From Cytophagales bacterium (GTDB lineage Bacteria > Bacteroidota > Bacteroidia > Cytophagales > Cyclobacteriaceae), in assembly GCA_029262955.1 (NCBI GenBank), contig JAJCYL010000280.1, positions 1-9,045 on the forward strand: 9,045 bases of DNA, written 5' to 3'. Positions within the stretch are counted from its first letter, which is position 1; the number at the start of each line of letters is the position of its first letter. The position numbers and the translations under genes were made by a program. Of this stretch, positions 1 through 6,467 are shown piece by piece. The notes beneath the pieces were generated by a model. The model searched no databases and had not been told where the DNA came from. It saw only the letters and a program-made list of their open reading frames with translations.

Positions 1-192
1 TAAAACATTTGTAAAAACTCCAGTGCCGCAACCAAAGTCTAATGCAACACCACTTTCTGGTAATTGCAAAGTTCTAATAATCTCAAAAACTCTTTGCTTT
101 TTATCAATTGGCCATTCATCCATATAGCCAATTTCATAACGGTTTTCATAAAACTGCTTAGCATTCTCCTTTTGATAAAGTTCTGTTATCAC
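1..192 (-). CDS. Class I SAM-dependent methyltransferase, N-terminal fragment
   Basis: The gene runs off the left edge, so only about 64 N-terminal residues are visible. The reading ends with LDFGCGTGVFTNVL, which is motif I (glycine-rich loop) of class I SAM-dependent methyltransferases and binds the methyl donor. The preceding stretch contains FYENRY and GYMDEWPIDKK, resembling small methyltransferases encoded in polysaccharide gene clusters. I prefer a GTG start at 192, giving M-ITELYQKENAKQFY, because that fits the usual short N-terminus. A TTG at 231 in the same frame is the only longer option, since a TAA lies just before it at 237-235. No strong Shine-Dalgarno site is visible. Two FkbM-type methyltransferase genes lie upstream on the same strand, so a role in modifying a surface sugar is likely but inferred. 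The acceptor cannot be told from this fragment. Confidence 0.8.
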   Translation of the reverse strand, partial: MITELYQKENAKQFYENRYEIGYMDEWPIDKKQRVFEIIRTLQLPESGVALDFGCGTGVFTNVL

Positions 193-246
193 TTTGTGTT
201 TTATTAGCTGTCTGAAATTTTTAGAAAACAAGGGTTAATTGCATTA

Positions 247-254
247 CAAAAGTA
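247..254 (-). promoter_or_regulatory. Candidate -7 promoter box (TACTTTTG)
   Basis: Read on the minus strand this is TACTTTTG, a full match to the Bacteroidota -7 consensus TAnnTTTG. Transcription would begin near 240, leaving a leader of roughly 48 bases before the GTG at 192. No clear TTTG -33 box is found at the usual distance, so the call rests on the -7 box alone. In AT-rich DNA such an 8-mer can occur by chance. Confidence 0.35.
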
Positions 255-448
255 TTTTTTAGCTTTTCGAAAGCACACCTTATTCAACTTAAAATGTAAA
301 AATTTGATAATTGAGAATAAAAAATTACCTGACATCAATTGACATCAATATTTAAATAATCACCAACTTTTAGTTTACTCGTAGTTTATTATCGTTACAA
401 TCTGAAATTGTGCCATGGTTACTTTTCCAAATTAGCGAATTACTTGGT
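255..448. other. AT-rich intergenic stretch
   Basis: This is the gap between the broken FkbM gene and the left-hand methyltransferase. It contains a 10-base tandem duplication at 330-349. I found no gene: the minus-strand ATG at 416 opens only 13 codons. No convincing hairpin-plus-T-run terminator is visible. Confidence 0.6.
330..349. repeat. Perfect tandem duplication of TGACATCAAT
   Basis: Two adjacent identical 10-base copies lie at 330-339 and 340-349 in the AT-rich gap. No further copies are seen nearby. This may be a small duplication from replication slippage or a pair of binding half-sites; nothing in the sequence decides between these. Confidence 0.7.
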
Positions 449-1200
449 CTACACATTAAGCTCATTGTTTGTTGCGTGGGTTGATTTTAAGAATAGGGCA
501 TCAACCTGACGCAATTGCCCCTCATTTGTAGAAGAATAATTGTAGAGGTTAAAAAGTGTAAATCCAAAACTTCTCATTAAAGAAATCATTTCATCAAATT
601 TCAATTGACCTTTGTAGGTAGGAGAGTAATAATCTCGGTATATATTATGTTAACGATACTCCTATTAAATGATTTTTTCGCACTTTCCAAAACCATATAT
701 TCGGCACCTTGTGCATCGATTTTAAGTATGTCAATTTTCTTTACACTATGCGTTTCAACAAAACTATCAATAGTTTGTAACTCAACATCGATTGTCTTAT
801 TCGTTTCTAATAAATTCTCACCCCAAATTTTAGAACCAGATTCATGCGTATCTAACAATGAGTTAGTTGGGGCGAAATTATTTGAGTTGAACTTTGCATA
901 ACCATCCTCCTTTCCAATGGCCTTGTTGACGGCAATAATATTGTCAAAAGATGAGGTATTCTTCACCAATTTTGAAAAAGAGTCCGGAAATGGCTCAAAA
1001 GAAAATATCCTACTTTCCGGAAAAAGGTTCTTATATTTTAATGCAGTTCTGCCGTCATAAGCGCCAATATCAAAAATTGTAAGTTTAGCATCGAAATCCT
1101 TTGTTAAATACTTTTGTATCCCAAATACATCAGTGGGCCTGTTTATTCGAGAAAATTCAAATCCTAACAAAGCAAAGAATTTTTTTATTAGTTTTTTCAT
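449..1200 (-). pseudogene. FkbM-family methyltransferase, frameshifted near codon 191
   Basis: FkbM-family enzymes are SAM-dependent O-methyltransferases, often acting on glycans. Counting from the ATG at 1200, the protein shows SAM motif I DIGAYDG (44-50), the acidic SAM-ribose region FSFEPFP (66-72) and the family motif KIDAQGAE (160-167), followed by IIYTEI (185-190). The frame then runs to a TGA at 603-601. One frame over, the missing C-terminus continues as PTYKGQLKFDEM ... SFGFTLFNLYNY to a TAG at 451-449. Restoring one base near 621, most simply a C in a CC run on the coding strand, yields about 250 residues, normal for the family. The start at 1200 is chosen because GAGGAGG lies 9 bases upstream; an in-frame ATG at 1245 is less likely. 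Either the gene is inactivated or the sequence has an indel error here. Confidence 0.85.
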
Positions 1201-1209
1201 ATTAGTAAA

Positions 1210-1216
1210 CCTCCTC
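1210..1216 (-). promoter_or_regulatory. Strong Shine-Dalgarno site (GAGGAGG) fixing the FkbM start
   Basis: The minus strand reads GAGGAGG with 9 bases between it and the ATG at 1200. It settles the start at 1200 over the upstream in-frame ATG at 1245. Such a strong site is uncommon in Bacteroidota, where translation usually depends on A-rich leaders. Confidence 0.65.
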
Positions 1217-1394
1217 TTGAATTTATTAATGATTGATGGTTCCAAAACCAGAATCTACCAATTAGGCTCCATAACTAACGACAATCGAAGCGCAGTACCT
1301 GTTCAGCTTTTTATGGGATTAAAAGTAATTGTTTTCAGTCAATGTTGGGGTGAGAAGGCACACGCAATAATCGCTTGTTCGTAGTTGGATTTGC

Positions 1395-2263
1395 TTAATT
1401 TTTGACATACCAATCATCACATCCAGAGATTTCTGAATATTTCCTTTTGTAACCATGATTTGTAAGTAGACTAAAAATTTGTTCTCGCATAGGCGTGTGG
1501 TTATGCTCTACAGTAATAATCTTGATTTCATATTCGTTAAAATCAAAGGAACTTAATATCTCAAACTCACTTCCTTCGGTATCAATCGATAGGTAATCAA
1601 TCGTTTTGGGCGATTTATATTTATTCAGCATATCTAATAAGGAGATAGTGTTCACCTTATAATTTTTCTTACTGTTTCTATGATGCATATCCACATCCTT
1701 AAATTCCTCAATGGTAGATAGGACACCGGCTTCAACAAAATTGAGGCTTTCATTAGTTTTGCTCCATACGCAATCTGTCTCTATCGAGCAATGACGATTT
1801 GCCTTCAAATCATCATGCCATACAACAGATGGTTCGGATAATATACCATCCCAATCGAAATGCTTCTCTAAGATGTGAGTATTACTAATATTAGTACCAT
1901 CCGCAGCTCCGAATTCCACAAAAAAACCGTTTTGCTTAAAATTGGATTCCGAAAGAACAAACAAATCTTGGAAATTCTGCGATTTCGAATGATAATCCCA
2001 TTTAACTAGGCTAGTTAAGTTTTCTTTTGTCTGCTTTAATGGAAGTCTCTAATCCAGTTTTCACGCTGTTCATTAGCCTCCTTTAATTGGACATATTTTG
2101 TTTCGCCATCAATATCAAAATATTTCTTCTTATGAACTACATCCACATAATATATATCATCGCCTGTTTCTCGATAACTTATTATCATTAAGAAGTATTT
2201 GGAGAGAAATCTATTTGCCCAGGCAAATAGATTTCTTAAAAGTGACCTTTTTAACGTAGCCAT
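1395..2263 (-). pseudogene. Second FkbM-family methyltransferase, frameshifted near codon 75
   Basis: The N-terminal frame starts at an ATG at 2263 (MATLKRSLLRNLFAW) and stops at TAA 2038-2036, just after ENWIRDF. One frame over, the reading continues through LKQTKENLTSLVKW and SQNFQDLFVLSESN into the catalytic domain. That part carries VEFGAADG (about 116-123 of the joined protein, SAM motif I), SEPS (about 143-146) and SIDTEGSE (about 226-233), the hallmark FkbM acidic motif. Restoring a single base at 2039-2044, for example one C in TTCC, gives one protein of about 289 residues. The alternative, a separate short gene plus a methyltransferase beginning at a TTG, is poorer: the region between the TAA and that TTG keeps an open frame with coding character. 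A 194-base gap separates it from the next FkbM gene, which differs clearly in sequence, so this is not a recent duplication. The acceptor is unknown; glycan O-methylation is inferred. Confidence 0.82.
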
Positions 2264-2284
2264 TTAAATTTCATTTATTTCCCG

Positions 2285-2292
2285 CAAAACTA
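2285..2292 (-). promoter_or_regulatory. Candidate -7 promoter box (TAGTTTTG) for the FkbM genes
   Basis: The minus strand reads TAGTTTTG, a full TAnnTTTG match, placed so that transcription would start about 14 to 16 bases before the ATG at 2263. Upstream, a TTTC ending 18 bases before the box is an imperfect -33 element. The position in the divergent gap between this gene and cpsB-like gene is sensible. Confidence 0.42.
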
Positions 2293-2403
2293 CTTATTTA
2301 TAGCATTCAAGAAACTTGACTATTTTTTAGAAAGAATACTTGGTTTAGGTTTCCCAGTCTGAAGTCCAATTTCTTACCTGTTTAACTTATTAGCACTTAA
2401 CTT

Positions 2404-2427
2404 CGCCCATATTTCTTAAAACGGGCG
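2404..2427 (+). promoter_or_regulatory. Inverted repeat abutting the phosphatase start codon
   Basis: CGCCC at 2404-2408 pairs with GGGCG at 2423-2427, with a 14-base AT-rich loop, and the right arm touches the ATG at 2428. A hairpin here could cover the ribosome landing region. The arms stand out from the AT-rich surroundings, but a five-pair stem is weak and may be chance. Confidence 0.3.
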
Positions 2428-3159
2428 ATGTTTGATTTTCTTGTTGGTAAAAAGAAAGGAGCTAAAGAACCCCCACAGGTCGACCTACACTCCCACCTCC
2501 TTCCAGGAATTGATGATGGTGTCAAAACCACTGAAGAATCTCTTGAGCTGATAAAAGCTTTTCAAAATGCCGGGTTTAAGAAACTCATCACAACACCCCA
2601 TATTATGCAGGATTATTACCCAAATAATCCCGAAATCATACAATCAAAACTGATTGAACTTAAGAAAGTTCTGAAAGATCAGAATATTAACATTGAACTT
2701 GAGACGGCAGCAGAGTATTATCTGGACGATATCTTCCTGCGGTCTATCAAATCCGGGGACAAACTATTAACTTTTGGGAAAAACTATTTGCTTTTTGAAA
2801 CTACTTTTCAGGACAAGCCTTTATTTCTTGAAGAGGCCATTTTTGAAATGCAGTCGAAAGGCTATTTCCCCATCCTCGCACATCCTGAGCGGTATAACTA
2901 CCTCATAAAGGACTGGAAGTTAACCCAACATCTTAAAAATTCTGGTGTATTATTTCAATTGAATACTATATCACTCGGAGGTTTTTATTCTTCTGAATCC
3001 AAAAAGTTTGGAGAGAAACTGATTGATAATAAAATGATTGACTTCGTAGGCTCTGATTGCCACGGAATGAGGCATTTTGATGCCATGATGACCACCATGA
3101 AAAAAAGTCGATACTGGAATAAAGTGATGGCCTTGTCAATTAAGAATAACAGTCTATGA
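2428..3159 (+). CDS. CpsB/YwqE-type tyrosine-protein phosphatase (PHP domain)
   Basis: This intact 243-residue protein matches the length of manganese-dependent PHP-family phosphotyrosine phosphatases, which remove phosphate from the tyrosine-rich tail of the capsule or exopolysaccharide co-polymerase kinase and so tune chain export. Metal-binding motifs appear in order: DLHSHLLPGIDDG (19-31), TTPH (55-58), AEYY (95-98), LLFETT (121-126), AHPERY (151-156) and GSDCHG (208-213). No signal peptide is seen, so it acts in the cytoplasm. The matching kinase is not in the window. It is divergent from the FkbM genes. Its TGA overlaps the ATG of the next gene in an ATGA arrangement, which suggests translational coupling even though the downstream gene is broken. 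No frame problem was found across its length. Confidence 0.92.
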   Translation: MFDFLVGKKKGAKEPPQVDLHSHLLPGIDDGVKTTEESLELIKAFQNAGFKKLITTPHIMQDYYPNNPEIIQSKLIELKKVLKDQNINIELETAAEYYLDDIFLRSIKSGDKLLTFGKNYLLFETTFQDKPLFLEEAIFEMQSKGYFPILAHPERYNYLIKDWKLTQHLKNSGVLFQLNTISLGGFYSSESKKFGEKLIDNKMIDFVGSDCHGMRHFDAMMTTMKKSRYWNKVMALSIKNNSL

Positions 3160-3661
3160 TCAGGGAATTACTGCAATTTGTTACTTCCAAATTGGACGAG
3201 CTTGGCATACAATATATGTTATCCGGAAGCGTTGCGATGAATCTTTACTATCCCAAGAATGACCCGGGACATTAATTTAGTAGTTCATTTATCCAAAACC
3301 CAAATAACAGATTTCGTCCGTACATTCTCAGGTCGATTCTATGCAATCAGGTAAGCATTGAAGACGCCATACTGCACCAAAGCCTATTTAACCTAATTGA
3401 TACACAATCCGCTTATAAAATCGATTTTGTGATTAGAAAATACAGCCCTTATAGGCTTACAGAATTTGAAAGGAGAAAAGCTTAAACAGGTAATGGGGCT
3501 TCAAACATGGGTAGTTAGCATCGAAGATCTCATTATCTCCAAACTTGTGTGGATACAAGACCTTCAAAGTGAAAAACAAATTGAGGACATTAACCATCTT
3601 TTGGAAAATTAGTCATTGGATAAAGGAACTTTCCATAAAAACATTCGATCATTATGAATGA
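3156..3661 (+). pseudogene. Minimal nucleotidyltransferase (DUF6036/AbiEii-like), four frameshifts
   Basis: Reading across frames gives one protein of about 167 residues: MIRELLQF ... LSGSVAMNLYY, then MTRDINLVVHL, then QVSIEDAILHQSLFNLID, IDFVIRKYSPYR, KQVMGLQTWVVSIEDLI, KLVWIQDLQS and finally HWIKELSIKTFDHYE with TGA at 3659-3661. The GS followed by TRDIxLVV is the signature of Pol-beta-fold minimal nucleotidyltransferases. Frame breaks are near 3255 (extra A), 3344 (one base missing), 3476-3479 (extra A in an A run) and 3605-3608 (extra A in an A run). The first frame alone stops at a TAA after about 39 codons. The second Asp of the usual DxD metal-binding pair is Asn (GAC ATT AAT), which would weaken catalysis even in an intact protein. 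It overlaps the upstream phosphatase gene by 4 bases and the downstream gene by 8. The family name is from memory of the motif; the fold is the firmer claim. Confidence 0.75.
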
Positions 3662-3931
3662 TACTTCAGATGAAGTCTATCAAAAGCAGCGGAAGATTGT
3701 GATGTCCAAATCACCGGAAGAGCGTTTCGAAATGGGTATTCAAATGATGGAGGATGCCAGAAGTCTTGTTGAAGATGGTATTCGAATGTCATACCCTGAA
3801 ATAATCCTATAGATCTCAAAATTGAAGTGTTCAAGAGATTTTATAAGAACGATTTCTCCAATGATGAATTGGAATCTATAGTAAAGGCTATTAGGGTTAA
3901 GGCTGGGGCAACAAGTCATTTAAGCTCTTGA
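3654..3931 (+). pseudogene. Small conserved partner of the nucleotidyltransferase, one frameshift
   Basis: The ATG at 3654 lies inside the end of the nucleotidyltransferase gene (8-base overlap). The frame reads MNDTSDEVYQKQRKIVMSK, SPEERFEMGIQMMEDARSL and SYPEI, then hits TAG at 3810-3812. One frame over, it continues as PIDLKIEVFKRFYKNDFSND, then ELESIVKAI, to TGA at 3929-3931. One missing base near 3803, probably an A of an AAA run, restores about 92 residues. The sequence is charged and predicted helical, without signal peptide or membrane segment. Small proteins with SPEERF- and FxRFYxNDF-like motifs commonly sit beside such nucleotidyltransferases, as I recall the family, so a two-gene module is likely. 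I cannot assign a biochemical function. Its 3' end overlaps the convergent transporter gene by 16 bases. Confidence 0.7.
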
Positions 3932-5385
3932 GGAAAGCTCAACATGTCAATTCCCCAGACCACTGGGAATACGAAATAGATCATCAAAACGATCACCAGG
4001 ATTGAGAGTAAATTCAAGAGGAACCCGGCCCTTACCATATCCTTCATTCTGAGATAACCGGACCCAAATACTATGGCATTAGGAGCAGTGGCCATAGGCA
4101 GCATAAACGCACAAGAAGATGCAATACAGGTAGCAGCCATTATGGGGAAGGGATGGACATCAATGGCACCAGCCAGAGCGGCCATTATTGGCATCATCAA
4201 AGTACAGGTGGCCATATTTTGAGTGACTTCCGTCAGGTAATTCACAACCGCCACAATAATTAACAGTATCAACCAAAATGGGATTCCCTCTAGGAGCGAC
4301 AATTTATCTCCAATCCAGGCAGTAAGGCCTGATTCTGCGAAAGCAGCGGCCACTGAAAAGGCTCCACCAAAAAGCAATAAGACACCCCAGGGAAGCTTTA
4401 ATGACGTCTCCCAATCCATGAGCTTCTCCCGCCCATTTGATGACGGAATGATAAATAATGCGCCCGCACCAATCAAAGCAATAATGGTGTCATTTAACTG
4501 CGGTAAAAAAGGTGTGATCAGATAACTTCTACTAATCCAGCAAATGGCAACAATGCTGAATATTATCAATACATTTCGCTCCTCTCGACCCATTTTGCCA
4601 AGAGCGTCAATTTCACTTCGCACCAGTTCTCTGCTTCCCGGAACAGTATCCCCTCCTATGTGAAAAGCTGTCCTGGTTAAATGAATCCAACAAACGAACA
4701 TAAGAATAAGCGAAATCGGAAGGCCAATAGCCATCCATTCTGCAAAAGGGATGCTGGCACCATATATTCTTTCAACGCTATCAATAAAGATTAAATTGGT
4801 CGGCGTTCCTACTAAGGTTGCCATACCTCCAATGGAAGCAGAATAAGGAAGTGACAGAATTAATGCTACAGGAAAAACGTCAGCACCGGGAATGGGTTTA
4901 TCTGAATTTTTTTCAAATTCCTTGTATTGAGTGATAATGGACAGGGCAATTGGTAACATCATTACCGTTGTCGCGGTATTGGAAATCCACATAGACAAGA
5001 AGCCAGTCGCCAAAATAAAACCCAAAATCAGCATGCGCATATTGGTACCAACTGCATATATTATGTTTAATGCAATGCGCCGGTGTAAGTTCCATCTTTC
5101 CATGGCAAGGGCTAATATGAACCCTCCTATAAAGAGATAAATTAAGGGATTTGCAAAAGGTGCGGCACTTTGTCCTATACTCATCACACCCGTCAGTGGA
5201 AACAAAACCAAGGGCAACAATGATGTCACGGGGACAGGAATGGCTTCGGACACCCACCAAATTGCGATCCAAATAGTTGAAGCCAGTGCTGCCTGAGCCG
5301 TACTACTCATTCCACCAATCTCCGGGAGAGATAATATGATTAAAAAAGTCAGGGGCCCAAGAGCTATGAATAGGTTCTTACTCAC
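3916..5385 (-). CDS. SLC13/DASS-family carboxylate transporter
   Basis: This 489-residue inner-membrane protein has the size and layout of the divalent anion:sodium symporter family, which imports dicarboxylates or related anions with sodium. It shows many hydrophobic segments, the first-repeat motif SNTAT (135-139) in SMWISNTATTVMMLP, GTPTN (193-197), and the C-terminal APNAIVFGSG (434-443). In the second repeat the expected SNTAT-like site reads TEVTQNMAT (385-393): Gln and Met replace the usual Ser and Thr of the SNT motif, which may alter sodium or substrate binding. The start is a GTG at 5385, preceded in frame by a TGA; no upstream alternative exists. A five-base inverted repeat (5385-5389 and 5394-5398) abuts it. 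It is probably the last gene of a three-gene minus-strand unit, 73 bases after the beta-barrel gene. Substrate (succinate, malate, citrate or sulfate-like) is not resolved. Confidence 0.9.
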   Translation of the reverse strand: MSKNLFIALGPLTFLIILSLPEIGGMSSTAQAALASTIWIAIWWVSEAIPVPVTSLLPLVLFPLTGVMSIGQSAAPFANPLIYLFIGGFILALAMERWNLHRRIALNIIYAVGTNMRMLILGFILATGFLSMWISNTATTVMMLPIALSIITQYKEFEKNSDKPIPGADVFPVALILSLPYSASIGGMATLVGTPTNLIFIDSVERIYGASIPFAEWMAIGLPISLILMFVCWIHLTRTAFHIGGDTVPGSRELVRSEIDALGKMGREERNVLIIFSIVAICWISRSYLITPFLPQLNDTIIALIGAGALFIIPSSNGREKLMDWETSLKLPWGVLLLFGGAFSVAAAFAESGLTAWIGDKLSLLEGIPFWLILLIIVAVVNYLTEVTQNMATCTLMMPIMAALAGAIDVHPFPIMAATCIASSCAFMLPMATAPNAIVFGSGYLRMKDMVRAGFLLNLLSILVIVLMIYFVFPVVWGIDMLSFPQELK

Positions 5386-5449
5386 TCAATTATTTGAGGG
5401 CATTAAACTATCATTTCTGATCTACTTAACAAATAACACTTTGAAAGAT

Positions 5450-5459
5450 GGAGGCCTCC
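5450..5459. repeat. GGAGGCCTCC palindrome after the barrel gene's stop
   Basis: A perfect 10-base GC palindrome overlaps the first plus-strand base of the beta-barrel gene's stop codon, in an otherwise AT-rich gap. It has no loop and no T run after it, so it is not a standard terminator. It could be a protein-binding site or chance. Confidence 0.45.
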
Positions 5460-6346
5460 TATTCTTTTTGGAAGGAATATTGTAAGCTCAACTCTATACT
5501 TTGATACAGATAATCTCTAATGCCGTATTGATAGTCTAACTGCAATCTTGAACTACCAATTTCCCTGGCAAAAGTCGTTTTAAATATCAAGGGTTTGTCC
5601 CCAATGTCGTGATATCCTGAATATCCTCTCAAAGTCGGACTTATGTGCCAGTTTTTATGGTTCATATCTAAGCCAATACCATACAAGACGGCATCATTTT
5701 GTCTTAAACTTTCATCATTCGTTTGCCAGGCAAAGAACCCCATCATTCCGTAAGGCCGAATAGTGAGGCTGCTACCTTCAAATACTTTGCCTAACGAACC
5801 GTCAAAATAATAACCCGGAGAATCAATAAACCTTGCAGCATTGTCCAATCCTGAGCTGGCAGTTTTTAGGCCTATGCGAACCATCAAATCTACCCTATGC
5901 TTTTCCTCATTTAGCACTTGGAAATTTGTATTGATATATAGATCACCAACAGCAGTTTTCTTGCTCCAATTTTCGAAGTATACATTTCGTTCCAATTTTC
6001 GTCTGGTTGATAAGCTGTAGACCTCGATTGGAACCATAAATACATCTAATGCGATGCGATCTTTCAAAAAGTTATAACCTCCTCTGAGGGTAATATTGCC
6101 CGTTCTGTCGCCAGAGCGTGTCTGAAACTGTCCTCCAATTCTTAGATATGCTTCGTTGTTTACTCTGCCCTTAGAAACCTCGGGTACCGGCATGGCATTG
6201 GGACCCATAAACTTCGGAGAAAAAATAAGAAACTCTGACCAATGGCTGATGCCATCCCAATTCATGTGAGTCTCCCATTCTTGTCGCGTTTGACCTGACA
6301 AGTTGAAAACAACACACCAACTAAAAATTAGAAGTACCCATTTCAT
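5459..6346 (-). CDS. Secreted probable outer-membrane beta-barrel protein, function unknown
   Basis: From the ATG at 6346 the protein has about 295 residues and opens with a Sec signal peptide, MKWVLLIFSWCVVFNLSG, with likely cleavage before QTRQEW. A longer start at 6364 adds six residues (MIFGTG) before the signal core; the shorter one gives a better signal peptide and has AGGA just upstream. The mature part alternates polar and hydrophobic/aromatic residues in many short strands (LRIGGQFQTRSGDRTGNITL, GYNFLKDRIALDVFMVP, VDLMVRIGLKT, LQLDYQYGIRDYLYQSIELS), ends in LSLQYSF, and has glycine-rich turns, all typical of an outer-membrane barrel. No plug, carboxypeptidase-like or SusD-like domain is present. 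It lies between two inner-membrane transporters in the same direction, which suggests it could admit or sense the same solutes, though this is only inferred. No specific family recognised. Confidence 0.72.
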   Translation of the reverse strand: MKWVLLIFSWCVVFNLSGQTRQEWETHMNWDGISHWSEFLIFSPKFMGPNAMPVPEVSKGRVNNEAYLRIGGQFQTRSGDRTGNITLRGGYNFLKDRIALDVFMVPIEVYSLSTRRKLERNVYFENWSKKTAVGDLYINTNFQVLNEEKHRVDLMVRIGLKTASSGLDNAARFIDSPGYYFDGSLGKVFEGSSLTIRPYGMMGFFAWQTNDESLRQNDAVLYGIGLDMNHKNWHISPTLRGYSGYHDIGDKPLIFKTTFAREIGSSRLQLDYQYGIRDYLYQSIELSLQYSFQKE

Positions 6347-6364
6347 TCCTGTACCAAAAATCAC

Positions 6365-6467
6365 TCAAAATTTTCAAGCACAAAATTTTGACAAACAAAA
6401 AAAGGCTGCACCACAGGGTACCGCATCTAATCTCATCTCTGAGTCTTAATACCTTAACAGATCCATT
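6365..6467. other. Gap with duplicated CAAAATTTT
   Basis: The 103-base gap between the Nramp-like and barrel genes contains CAAAATTTT twice, six bases apart, near 6366-6390, just before the barrel start. The 8-base core AAAATTTT is self-complementary. No clear promoter box or terminator is seen, in keeping with co-transcription, although an internal promoter is not excluded. Confidence 0.4.

Noticed and set aside
375..416. Possible tiny minus-strand gene beginning MAQFQIVTI
   Set aside because: Only 13 codons before a stop, and no ribosome site or homology that I can recognise.
605..901. Open frame on the plus strand
   Set aside because: It is antisense to the FkbM gene, whose SAM and KIDAQGAE motifs are clear; the translation has no recognisable domain.
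1133..1384. Plus-strand open frame covering the gap between the FkbM genes
   Set aside because: It overlaps the FkbM N-terminus in antisense, and the part in the gap has no domain, promoter or ribosome site.
3240..3612. Programmed ribosomal frameshifting in the nucleotidyltransferase gene
   Set aside because: Four shifts of mixed direction within 360 bases, with no X-XXY-YYZ slippery heptamer and stimulatory structure, do not fit programmed recoding; decay or sequence error is simpler.
3652..3834. Open frame on the minus strand, 60 codons
   Set aside because: It is antisense to the frameshifted small gene, whose stitched frames give a coherent charged protein; the antisense reading looks non-coding.
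4913..5272. Alternative frames inside the DASS gene on both strands
   Set aside because: The DASS frame is continuous, hydrophobic and motif-bearing; these are shadows.
5385..5398. CTCAA/TTGAG hairpin at the DASS start as a regulatory switch
   Set aside because: A five-pair AT-rich stem is too weak and too likely by chance to claim as a switch.
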